In this document: positions 1 through 5,249 of the stretch, one piece after another
Numbering within the stretch: position 1 is the stretch's first letter
Layout: each line of letters opens with the position of its first letter
Assembly (NCBI GenBank): GCA_020846515.1
Contig: JADLDX010000906.1
Coordinates: 1-5,249, forward strand
Length of the DNA stretch: 5,249 nucleotides
Reading direction: 5' to 3'
DNA from: Pirellulaceae bacterium
GTDB lineage: Bacteria; Planctomycetota; Planctomycetia; Pirellulales; Pirellulaceae
Notes under the pieces: model-generated
Seen by the model: the letters and a program-made list of their open reading frames with translations, nothing else
Told to the model about the DNA's origin: nothing
Database searches by the model: none
Translations under genes and position numbers: made by a program

Positions 1-491
1 TCCATACAGGTCAGATTTTTACCGCGTAAGATCTGGCCATCGTACACACAGCCGCCTCCGATGCCGGTGCCCGGAAAAATACCCAGGGCAGTGCGTGAAC
101 CGCGGCCAGCGCCAAAGCGATACTCGCCATACACGCCCGCATCGACATCATTGAGCACAGCCACCGGGCAGTTAAATCGCTCACTGAGAAACTTACCGAC
201 CGGAACGTCTTTCCATCCCAAGTTCACCGCCACACGCACTACACCGGTCTGCCACTCCACCGGCCCCGGACAACCGATTCCTATACCAGCAATTCGGTCG
301 ATACCAATTTCATTTTCTTCTAACAACTTGCGGATGATCGCTTCAATGCGTTCCAACGTAATGCTGGTCTGATCACCACGCGTCTTCTTGCGCTTAGTGG
401 CCACGACGTTGAACTTGGTGTCCAGCGCAGCGGCCAACATTTTTGTGCCACCTAGGTCGAAACCAATCCAATATTTTTCTGGTACAGTCAC
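1..491 (-). CDS. ROK-family sugar kinase (glucokinase-like), N-terminal part, runs off window
   Basis: Partial gene: 163 complete codons are visible and the C-terminal half lies beyond base 1. ROK kinases phosphorylate hexoses such as glucose, fructose, allose or N-acetylhexosamines with ATP in the cytoplasm. Seen here: the phosphate-binding motif DLGGTK (residues 12-17), GIGIGCPGPV (69-78), the catalytic-Asp region LNDVDAG (113-119, Asp115 the expected base) followed by GEYRFGAGRG (122-131), and the glycine-rich GTGIGGG (141-147). Only 11 residues precede DLGGTK, so there is no N-terminal helix-turn-helix and this is a kinase, not a NagC/XylR-type repressor. The start is GTG at 491: the frame is open back to the stop of the upstream gene without an ATG, and GAGGG lies 4 bases before the GTG. 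The zinc-binding Cys cluster used to confirm ROK members would be outside the window. Substrate is unknown; the epimerase 60 bases upstream suggests a hexose whose isomers are interconverted (inference). Confidence 0.9.
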   Translation of the reverse strand, partial: MTVPEKYWIGFDLGGTKMLAAALDTKFNVVATKRKKTRGDQTSITLERIEAIIRKLLEENEIGIDRIAGIGIGCPGPVEWQTGVVRVAVNLGWKDVPVGKFLSERFNCPVAVLNDVDAGVYGEYRFGAGRGSRTALGIFPGTGIGGGCVYDGQILRGKNLTCM

Positions 492-495
492 GCTT

Positions 496-500
496 CCCTC
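496..500 (-). promoter_or_regulatory. Ribosome binding site for the ROK kinase GTG start
   Basis: GAGGG on the minus strand, 4 bases before GTG at 491. It decides the start, because no in-frame ATG exists between the upstream stop codon (554-552) and this GTG. Confidence 0.6.
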
Positions 501-551
501 AAAGGTTTCGATCGAATGGGACTTAAGAGACCGCTGAGAAACAGGCCGAGC

Positions 552-1400
552 CTATTTCTTACGCGATGCAATTTCGGACTTCATGAATTCCAAGCCCTCT
601 TTAGCCAGGGTCAGTTCGTCATCGAACATCCGTCGCCAGATCTTGGTGGCTGCTGCCAGTTCGGGCAATGCCAAACCAAAGGCTTCAATGACCAACCAGC
701 CGTCGTACCCAATATCGACAATGGCATCAAAATTCTTGCGCCAACGCACATTCCCCTTGCCGGGCGTACTGCGATCATTCTCACTGATGTGAATGTGGCA
801 CAGCACGTCTTTGATTTCCTTGAGCGTCTTGGGAATGCTCTTCTCTTCAATGTTGCTGTGGAACGTGTCATACATGATACCGCAGGCCGGATGATTGACT
901 TCGCGCGCAAATCGCGCGGCATCGGCATGTGCGTTCAGTAGATAGCATTCAAATCGATTGAGCGGCTCCACACCCAACTTGACTTTTACCTTCCCAGCAT
1001 GCTCGGCCACCGCTCGCATGCTCTCAACTCCCCAAGCCCATTCATCTTTGGTTGGACCAGCGCCCGAGAAATGTCCCAAGGCTGAATGATATGGGCCCAC
1101 CAACGTTTCGGCACCCACCGCAGCACAGCAGTCCAGCGTCTTCTTTGTCAACTCGATACCCTTGGCCCGCACCTGGGCATCCGGGCTGATCGGATTGTCT
1201 TCCAAGTTGCGAACCGTCACCGCCGTGCGCGCCAAACCAGCATCATCCAGCCGCTTGCCCCAGGCCGCATAATCCAAGTCGAGATTGAACATCGGCAACT
1301 CAACACCGTCGAATCCCATCTTCTTCAGTTTGGTCAGAATCGGCAACAAACTATCGTTTAGCTCGCCGGTCCACAGCAACAGGTTCATGCCGTACTTCAT
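552..1400 (-). CDS. Sugar epimerase/isomerase, D-tagatose/D-psicose 3-epimerase type (TIM barrel)
   Basis: A 282-residue cytoplasmic protein of the xylose isomerase-like TIM-barrel superfamily. Its N-terminus MKYGMNLLLW matches the first strand of D-tagatose and D-psicose 3-epimerases, which invert C3 of free ketohexoses using a Mn/Co ion. All four expected metal ligands are present: Glu145 (in VEPLNRFE), Asp178 (YDTFHSN), His204 (CHIHISE) and Glu239 (VIEAF). These are each offset by exactly 5 from the ligands I recall for Agrobacterium D-psicose 3-epimerase (Glu150, Asp183, His209, Glu244). Substrate-pocket residues Glu151, His181, Arg210 and Phe241 keep the same offset. PGKGNV (213-218) is the usual loop after the His ligand. 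Length is normal for the family (about 290). The ATG at 1400 has GGAG 7 bases upstream. It lies 33 bases after the AcpH-like gene and 60 before the ROK kinase. The fold and metal site are sure; the exact sugar is not, since related enzymes act on other ketoses, 3-keto sugars, hydroxypyruvate or inositols. Confidence 0.9.
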   Translation of the reverse strand: MKYGMNLLLWTGELNDSLLPILTKLKKMGFDGVELPMFNLDLDYAAWGKRLDDAGLARTAVTVRNLEDNPISPDAQVRAKGIELTKKTLDCCAAVGAETLVGPYHSALGHFSGAGPTKDEWAWGVESMRAVAEHAGKVKVKLGVEPLNRFECYLLNAHADAARFAREVNHPACGIMYDTFHSNIEEKSIPKTLKEIKDVLCHIHISENDRSTPGKGNVRWRKNFDAIVDIGYDGWLVIEAFGLALPELAAATKIWRRMFDDELTLAKEGLEFMKSEIASRKK

Positions 1401-1407
1401 CTATTTT

Positions 1408-1411
1408 CTCC
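1408..1411 (-). promoter_or_regulatory. Ribosome binding site for the sugar epimerase
   Basis: GGAG on the minus strand, 7 bases before the ATG at 1400, in the 33-base gap after the preceding stop codon. It supports this ATG as the true start. Confidence 0.6.
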
Positions 1412-1433
1412 AGTGCTCTCGTATGCCTAAGGG

Positions 1434-2171
1434 TCAAGTTGGTTTGGGTTGGTCTAATTTTTCTGGGATGGTCAGGGTTGGCTGCTGTTCGTCGCTCGCT
1501 GGTTGGGCAGTTCGACGAATGGATATGTTGGTTGAATCGGTGAGCAAGGCATCGGCGGACTGCCGCACGCGTACGCGAGCCGTGGCCAGCCAATCAATAA
1601 TCGTTTCCGGCAGCGGTTCCAAGCCGACACGCCGCATGACGTGATTCAAACGTCGCCATAACAACCGATCGTCAGCGTAGTCAGCCAGGAACCGTTCCGC
1701 AATAAACCTGGGCAGCAACAGGTCCAGTCGCTCGGCCGGTCGCGGCAGCAGGCGATTGGCCACGACCTGCACGTGACGCGGGTCCAGTTGCGAAAGCGCA
1801 TTGTAATACGCTTCCAGCCTGATGGGGATGTCCTCGACCAGAACAGCGTCCAATAAGAGTTCGACGGCAATATGTCCCAGGAAACCAGCCTGGTGACTAA
1901 CCGTCAGCTTTTCTCGAAGTTCCACAGCAAAGGTGGTGCTCAGCAGGGCGAAAGATTCGGTCTGATGAAACCAGCGATCATCAGCGTGGTGCTGCACAAC
2001 CCCCTGGGCAAAGGCCGCCATTTCTGGCTCCGCGGCGGACACCCACTGGGCTGCCACTTGAGAACGAGCGCGATTGCGACGATCCAGCACACTCATCCAA
2101 TCCGGCAACGCCGTCCCTGCCAGATAGTAGGGATTGTCGACAAATCGAAAACCATGCGAAAGATAATTCAC
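1434..2171 (-). CDS. Hypothetical all-helical protein resembling ACP phosphodiesterase (AcpH/HD-like)
   Basis: A 245-residue soluble protein with no signal peptide or membrane segment. The N-terminus MNYLSHG followed by AGTALPDW (18-25) resembles the AcpH family pattern MNFLAH...GNLLADF. GVVQHHADDRWFHQTESF (57-74) resembles the AcpH block GIHMHRRID..TD, and GHIAVELLLDAV (99-110) sits where AcpH has its WDHFL helix. Candidate metal ligands are His6, Asp24, His61/His62, Asp65, His69, His100, Glu104 and Asp108. AcpH removes the phosphopantetheine arm from acyl carrier protein; similarity here is remote, so another phosphohydrolase role, or none, is possible. The C-terminus from about residue 211 is polar and Pro/Gln-rich, probably disordered. 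The start is GTG at 2171, chosen because MNYLSHG aligns with the family N-terminus; AGGA lies 11 bases upstream. It follows the YjbQ gene by 27 bases. Gene call is firm, function is weak. Confidence 0.75.
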   Translation of the reverse strand: MNYLSHGFRFVDNPYYLAGTALPDWMSVLDRRNRARSQVAAQWVSAAEPEMAAFAQGVVQHHADDRWFHQTESFALLSTTFAVELREKLTVSHQAGFLGHIAVELLLDAVLVEDIPIRLEAYYNALSQLDPRHVQVVANRLLPRPAERLDLLLPRFIAERFLADYADDRLLWRRLNHVMRRVGLEPLPETIIDWLATARVRVRQSADALLTDSTNISIRRTAQPASDEQQPTLTIPEKLDQPKPT

Positions 2172-2182
2172 TAGTAAACAGT

Positions 2183-2186
2183 TCCT
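2183..2186 (-). promoter_or_regulatory. Weak ribosome binding site for the AcpH-like gene
   Basis: AGGA on the minus strand, 11 bases before GTG at 2171. Spacing is longer than ideal, so translation may rely partly on coupling to the YjbQ gene that ends 27 bases upstream. Confidence 0.35.
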
Positions 2187-2196
2187 GTCACTGACA
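2186..2196. repeat. Short inverted repeat between the yjbQ and AcpH-like genes
   Basis: TGTCACTGACA, a perfect 5-base dyad (TGTCA/TGACA) around one central base, lies in the 27-base gap just after the YjbQ stop codon. It is too short to be a terminator stem. It could be a small operator site or chance. Confidence 0.3.
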
Positions 2197-2198
2197 CT

Positions 2199-2633
2199 TC
2201 ATTTTTGGTTTTCACCCATCAGAGTGCAGACGATTCTGCGCGGGCCACCTTGGTTGCGATGCTCGCATAAGTAAATGCCCTGCCAGGTGCCCAACACCAT
2301 TTGGCCACCAGCTATCGGTATCGATAGGCTGGCGCCCAACATGGATGCTTTCACATGGGCCGGCATGTCGTCAGGACCTTCCACCGTGTGTACCAACGGC
2401 AGATCCTCAGGCACTACGTAGTTAAAAACCGTCTCCATATCTATGCGCACATCGGGATCAGCATTTTCATTGATCGTCAAACTGGCTGATGTGTGCAAGA
2501 TGAACAGATGCAGTAATCCGATACGCACGTCCAACAGTTCTGGCAGTTGATCGGTAATCTCGCGCGTGATCAGATGAAAGCCGCGCTCGCGGGCGCGAAG
2601 CGTAATCTGCTTTTGCTGCCAGAGATTGCTCAC
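2199..2633 (-). CDS. yjbQ: YjbQ/UPF0047 family protein (secondary thiamine-phosphate synthase enzyme)
   Basis: A 144-residue cytoplasmic protein that aligns along its whole length with E. coli YjbQ (138 residues). Diagnostic blocks are RGFHLIT (17-23), the HTSASLTINENADPDVR stretch (47-63), EGPDDMPAHVKASMLG (85-100) and GTWQGIYLCEHR (115-126). The conserved His/Asn/Glu cluster in these blocks forms the presumed active site of this small beta-sandwich, trimeric family. Members were reported to have low thiamine-phosphate synthase activity and to relieve thiE defects, but the physiological role remains uncertain. No thiamine genes or TPP riboswitch are visible nearby, so context does not support a thiamine pathway here. 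The start is GTG at 2633, with AAGGG 6 bases upstream; no in-frame ATG occurs before residue 66, deep inside the conserved core. It begins 34 bases after the permease stop, consistent with one transcript. Confidence 0.95.
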   Translation of the reverse strand: MSNLWQQKQITLRARERGFHLITREITDQLPELLDVRIGLLHLFILHTSASLTINENADPDVRIDMETVFNYVVPEDLPLVHTVEGPDDMPAHVKASMLGASLSIPIAGGQMVLGTWQGIYLCEHRNQGGPRRIVCTLMGENQK

Positions 2634-2639
2634 AAAAAA

Positions 2640-2644
2640 CCCTT
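2640..2644 (-). promoter_or_regulatory. Ribosome binding site for the YjbQ GTG start
   Basis: AAGGG on the minus strand, separated by a run of six T (2639-2634) from GTG at 2633. It decides the start, because the first in-frame ATG is within the conserved domain. Confidence 0.6.
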
Positions 2645-2667
2645 ACTTTCCACCTGCGTACCAGACA

Positions 2668-3048
2668 TTACTCATACTGCAACGCCGATGACAACTTCAG
2701 TCGAGCAGCTCGTTCAGCAGGAATCAGTGAAGCGATCAGCACGATGAGCATTCCCAATATCACGGCACCGCCCACCAGCACGGGATGGAACACAAACTGG
2801 ATATCGTGCCCAAGCACCGCTTGAGCCGAAAGACTGATGGCATACGAAACAAATACGCCAACAATCGCACCGGGAATGATTCCCAACATGCCCATCATGA
2901 CCGCTTGAGCCAAAATCATGCGCCTGGTCTGTTGCCGTGTCATGGCCACCACGCGCAGCATACCAAGCTCTCGCGTTTGTTCCAGGATGTTCATAGTCAA
3001 TGTATTCACTAAGCCCATGGCCGCAATCGAACATCCCAGTGCCAGCAA
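2668..3048 (-). pseudogene. C-terminal FtsX-type membrane domain of the interrupted ABC permease
   Basis: This is the last part of the permease whose first 707 codons lie at 5178-3055, in the same reading frame and separated from it by TGA, TGG and ACG codons. From the TTG at 3048 it encodes 126 residues: a first membrane helix (about 1-18, its N-terminal end encoded before the TTG), the cytoplasmic coupling helix LEQTRELGMLRVVAMTRQQ (22-40), a second helix (about 47-72), a third (about 89-110), and the typical FtsX-family tail PAERAARLKLSSALQYE. It is conserved in pattern and ends at a normal TAA, so it has not visibly decayed. Restart at TTG 3048 would need a good ribosome site, which I do not see. 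It may be translated by stop readthrough, may be silent, or the stop may be a sequencing error. Confidence 0.8.
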
Positions 3049-3054
3049 CGTCCA

Positions 3055-3057
3055 TCA
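3055..3057 (-). other. In-frame TGA stop interrupting the ABC permease
   Basis: The codons on the minus strand read GTG ATC GCC AGT TGA TGG ACG TTG CTG, giving VIAS-stop-WTLL. The reading frame is identical on both sides, so one base substitution explains it and no insertion or deletion is needed. It sits at the start of the last three-helix FtsX domain. One-step ancestors include TTA (Leu), TCA (Ser), GGA (Gly), CGA/AGA (Arg), TGG (Trp) and TGC/TGT (Cys). A hydrophobic or small residue would suit the membrane helix start. TGA also ends the YjbQ gene in this window, so a code reading TGA as Trp is not supported. Confidence 0.9.
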
Positions 3058-5178
3058 ACTGGCGATCACACCGTTGACCATACCATTGATCACACCAATC
3101 AGTTGCGCATACGACTGCAAAACCAAACCTTGCTCTCCGCAGTAGGCTCGAAGCGATTTCTCCACTTCGGCCAGTCGGCTATCGTCGGCTTGAATAACCA
3201 GCACATCAGCGCCCTCCATGCCCAGAGCTAACTTGGCAACCGGTGCGTCCATGTAAACGGTCAAGCCACCGCCTAAGTAATCGTTCACCACGGCGGCGAC
3301 ATCAAAGTTCGTAGGCCCTGAAGCGGTTTCAAGTTGCATCGTACCGCCGGGCTGAATGTTTTTCCGCTGAGCCAACACGCTGCCCACCACGACCTGGCCC
3401 TGCGTCAGTCCCTTGATAACCTTCTCGCGCTCGTCACCGGTAACTTCAAAGAGGCCCAATGACGATTTGCGGAAGTCGCGCGCTACGACCAGCACCGAAC
3501 TGTCATCACTACGAGCCTGCTCCATAGCGATACTGGAAACTTGTTCAACTCCCGAGATTTTTCGAACCGCATCTTCAGCCTCAAGGGGCAAATCAGCCGC
3601 CGCGCCGGTGGCGATGTCCGGCATCGAAGCTCGCACAAAAAAATCGCCAATCATGGCTTGTTTGTACCAACGTTGCACATTGCCGACGTTGTCCAGCACA
3701 TTACCTGCCATGCCGATGCTGGTGCCTACAGCCACGAACAGGACCCCAATGGTCAGAGTGCTGCGACCGAGGTGGCGCATTAACTGTCGCTGCGCCAACA
3801 TGGCGGGCGGGCCGAGCCATGGGCGCATAAGGCTCATCAGCATCATCGAAATCATCGGTAACGAAATCGGGATCATCAACACCAAACCCAGCAGCAACAT
3901 GACGATGCCAACGACATCGCCCCCCAATGGCAATCGCCCGCGCGTGGCTAGCCAGAGTACCAACGCGCCGACGACCAATGCGAAAATACCAATTGGCGTC
4001 GCGATGCGTATCAAGGCTGCATCTTGACCGGTGTCCAATGAACGAATCGCTTCCAGCGGTTGCACGCTACTGGCGCGATTGGCTGGCAAGTAAGCACCTA
4101 ACAGCGATATGCTGACTCCGAAGATCACGGCAACAACCAGCGGCCACACGGAGATTTGAATGACAGGCAAACTGACCTGCAGCACCTGTTGCGTTGCTCG
4201 TGAAAGAAACGTGGCACCATACACACCCAGTCCACAGCCTACGGCCGAGGCCAACAGACTCATGACCAGAGCTTCTCGCAGGATCATCCAGCGGACCTGA
4301 TTGCGCGTTGTGCCGAGCGCTCGCAAGATGCCCAACTGTTTGCGCCGTTCGCCAACGGACATTTGAAATGTGTTATAGATGATGAAGAGAGAGATGAGCA
4401 GGGCGAAGGCGATCGCCATGTGCAAACCGTTTTCGGTAGCAAACATGGTCTCTTCCGCCATTTGACTGCGCGTGGCCGGCGCTTGCACCGTGGCCTCTGC
4501 GGGCGTCACAGCTTGAAGTGCCTTTAAGACGTCGTCACTTTTCTCTGGATCGTCCAGCACAATTTGTATCTGATCCAGACGTGAACCGGCTCGAAACCAA
4601 CGACTGGCTTCGGGCAAAATGGCATAGACCGACGAACCGACGGCCACTCCGGAACCGCCACTGGGTTCGACGATGCCGACGACTTTCACATCACTCAAGC
4701 CTCCCTTGCCCAAGATGCGCAGAGGATCATCGAGTTTGATTTGCAGCGAGCGTGCGAAGCTACCGTCGACCAACACCTCGCCCATCGTCTCCAGGCCTCG
4801 GCCTTCAACGACTTTGTAATCGCGCACCTCTTGATCAACGCGTGGGTCGATGCCCAAAACGCGTGCCTTGGCTCGTCGCTCACCGGCAAACAGGACTGCA
4901 AAGCGATTGATCGCTGGCGCGGCCAGTTTCACGCCCGAGGTTTGGCGAGTTTTTTCCAAAGTGTCGTAAGCAAAACCCAAGACACCATTGGCTATGATCT
5001 CTAAATCCGCGCGCCCTGAAACGGCTCGCAGCATTTCGCGCTGGGCCACTCGTGTATTGGCAGTCGTCAAGAAGACGCTGACCACGGCGGCGACGCCTAT
5101 AACGATGCTGGTAAACGTCAAGAGAGCTCGTGTAGGGCGCGACAAAATCTCGCGCACACTGATCTTTCCCATTGGCAT
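3055..5178 (-). CDS. FtsX/MacB-type ABC transporter permease, N-terminal 707 residues (interrupted by stop)
   Basis: Inner-membrane permease of the MacB/LolCE/FtsX class, the large form with two permease units in one chain. Order of parts: cytoplasmic ISVREILSRPTR (6-17), membrane helix 1 (about 19-39), extracytoplasmic MacB-like domain (about 40-245), helix 2 (251-272), coupling helix GERRKQLGILRALGTTRNQ (276-294), helices 3 (301-326) and 4 (344-365) ending in PANRASSVQPLEAIRS, two linker helices (395-411, 420-449), helix 7 (473-492), and a second extracytoplasmic domain (about 495-695). The three-helix FtsX domain that should follow is encoded after the TGA at 3057-3055; read through, the protein would be about 836 residues. 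Such permeases work with a separate ATPase and move lipids, lipoproteins, peptides or drugs, or drive mechanical work; the substrate cannot be told. The ATG at 5178 has AAGGA 9 bases upstream and lies 3 bases after the preceding stop. Without its last domain the product is probably non-functional unless the stop is bypassed. Confidence 0.9.
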   Translation of the reverse strand: MPMGKISVREILSRPTRALLTFTSIVIGVAAVVSVFLTTANTRVAQREMLRAVSGRADLEIIANGVLGFAYDTLEKTRQTSGVKLAAPAINRFAVLFAGERRAKARVLGIDPRVDQEVRDYKVVEGRGLETMGEVLVDGSFARSLQIKLDDPLRILGKGGLSDVKVVGIVEPSGGSGVAVGSSVYAILPEASRWFRAGSRLDQIQIVLDDPEKSDDVLKALQAVTPAEATVQAPATRSQMAEETMFATENGLHMAIAFALLISLFIIYNTFQMSVGERRKQLGILRALGTTRNQVRWMILREALVMSLLASAVGCGLGVYGATFLSRATQQVLQVSLPVIQISVWPLVVAVIFGVSISLLGAYLPANRASSVQPLEAIRSLDTGQDAALIRIATPIGIFALVVGALVLWLATRGRLPLGGDVVGIVMLLLGLVLMIPISLPMISMMLMSLMRPWLGPPAMLAQRQLMRHLGRSTLTIGVLFVAVGTSIGMAGNVLDNVGNVQRWYKQAMIGDFFVRASMPDIATGAAADLPLEAEDAVRKISGVEQVSSIAMEQARSDDSSVLVVARDFRKSSLGLFEVTGDEREKVIKGLTQGQVVVGSVLAQRKNIQPGGTMQLETASGPTNFDVAAVVNDYLGGGLTVYMDAPVAKLALGMEGADVLVIQADDSRLAEVEKSLRAYCGEQGLVLQSYAQLIGVINGMVNGVIAS

Positions 5179-5181
5179 CAG

Positions 5182-5249
5182 CTAGTTTCCTTGGCTGCGG
5201 ACCAACTGCAGTTCGGGACTACCATTGTCGATTGGCCCGTCGCTTTCGA
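5182..5249 (-). CDS. C-terminal end of an upstream gene, possibly the partner ABC ATPase
   Basis: Only 21 codons and a TAG stop (5184-5182) are visible, ending PELQLVRSQGN. The frame was chosen by natural-looking composition and because its stop falls 3 bases before the permease ATG, a coupling distance typical of ABC ATPase-permease pairs. A second frame is also open across this edge and ends in a TGA overlapping the permease ATG (TGATG), but its peptide, rich in Ser, Thr and Cys, looks less protein-like. The ATPase identity is inferred from position alone; no ATPase motif lies in the visible part. Confidence 0.45.
   Translation of the reverse strand, partial: ESDGPIDNGSPELQLVRSQGN
5188..5192 (-). 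promoter_or_regulatory. Ribosome binding site for the ABC permease
   Basis: AAGGA on the minus strand, 9 bases before ATG at 5178, lying inside the last codons of the upstream gene. This points to translational coupling. A second ATG two codons further in (5172) is also possible as start. Confidence 0.6.

Noticed and set aside
507..516. Palindrome TTCGATCGAA upstream of the ROK kinase as an operator
   Set aside because: A single 10-base palindrome around GATC with no second copy or other promoter element is not enough support; it is probably chance.
492..551. Terminator between the epimerase and the ROK kinase
   Set aside because: The 60-base gap has no stable GC-rich hairpin followed by a T run.
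516..941. 141-codon open frame on the plus strand over the epimerase
   Set aside because: The opposite strand encodes a complete epimerase with its metal site; this frame shows no recognisable motif.
3015..3057. Selenocysteine at the in-frame TGA of the permease
   Set aside because: No convincing SECIS-like hairpin is visible directly downstream, and I know of no FtsX/MacB permease with selenocysteine at this place.
3055..3057. Alternative genetic code in which TGA means Trp
   Set aside because: TGA is the natural end of the YjbQ gene here, at the family's usual length, and Trp is encoded by TGG in the other genes.
2714..3058. 114-codon frame starting at the permease stop (TTGATG overlap) as a coupled downstream gene
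   Set aside because: It is in another frame than the conserved FtsX domain and gives a His/Gly/Cys-rich peptide with no membrane or domain pattern; the in-frame reading is clearly the real one.
3413..4027. 204-codon open frame on the plus strand inside the permease gene
   Set aside because: It lies antisense to a strongly supported permease; its peptide is rich in Ser, Thr, Arg and Pro without any domain pattern, as expected for an antisense shadow.

Overview
The window carries one gene series, all transcribed from the minus strand; read in that direction it runs from high to low coordinates. Base composition (roughly mid-50s % GC by eye), the mix of genes, and the pairing of a DTE-type sugar epimerase with a ROK kinase would fit a planctomycete-like bacterium. 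That assignment is inference from gene content only; there is no rRNA or other taxonomic marker here.

Layout in transcription order: (a) the last 21 codons of an unidentified upstream gene (5249-5182); (b) a large FtsX/MacB-type ABC transporter permease (5178-2668), interrupted by a single in-frame TGA at 3057-3055 that splits it into a 707-residue N-terminal part and a C-terminal FtsX-type membrane domain; (c) a YjbQ/UPF0047 family protein (2633-2199); (d) an all-helical protein resembling the AcpH (acyl carrier protein phosphodiesterase, HD-like) family (2171-1434); (e) a sugar epimerase/isomerase of the D-tagatose/D-psicose 3-epimerase type with its complete metal site (1400-552); (f) the N-terminal 163 codons of a ROK-family sugar kinase (491-1), which runs off the window.

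Gaps are short (3, 34, 27, 33 and 60 bases), no convincing terminator lies between genes, and every gene has a plausible Shine-Dalgarno sequence. The series may therefore be co-transcribed from a promoter outside the window. Three of the five visible starts are GTG (ROK, AcpH-like, YjbQ). The epimerase and ROK kinase make biochemical sense as a ketose/aldose utilisation pair. The permease, YjbQ and AcpH-like genes have no evident link to that pathway. No stretch over 300 bases lacks a gene, and I saw no RNA gene, mobile element or CRISPR array.

The most notable observation is the in-frame stop in the permease. Both sides are in the same frame and together form a full-length family member of about 836 residues, so this is a nonsense change (real or a sequencing error) and not a frameshift. 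I did not find a convincing new biological system in this window.
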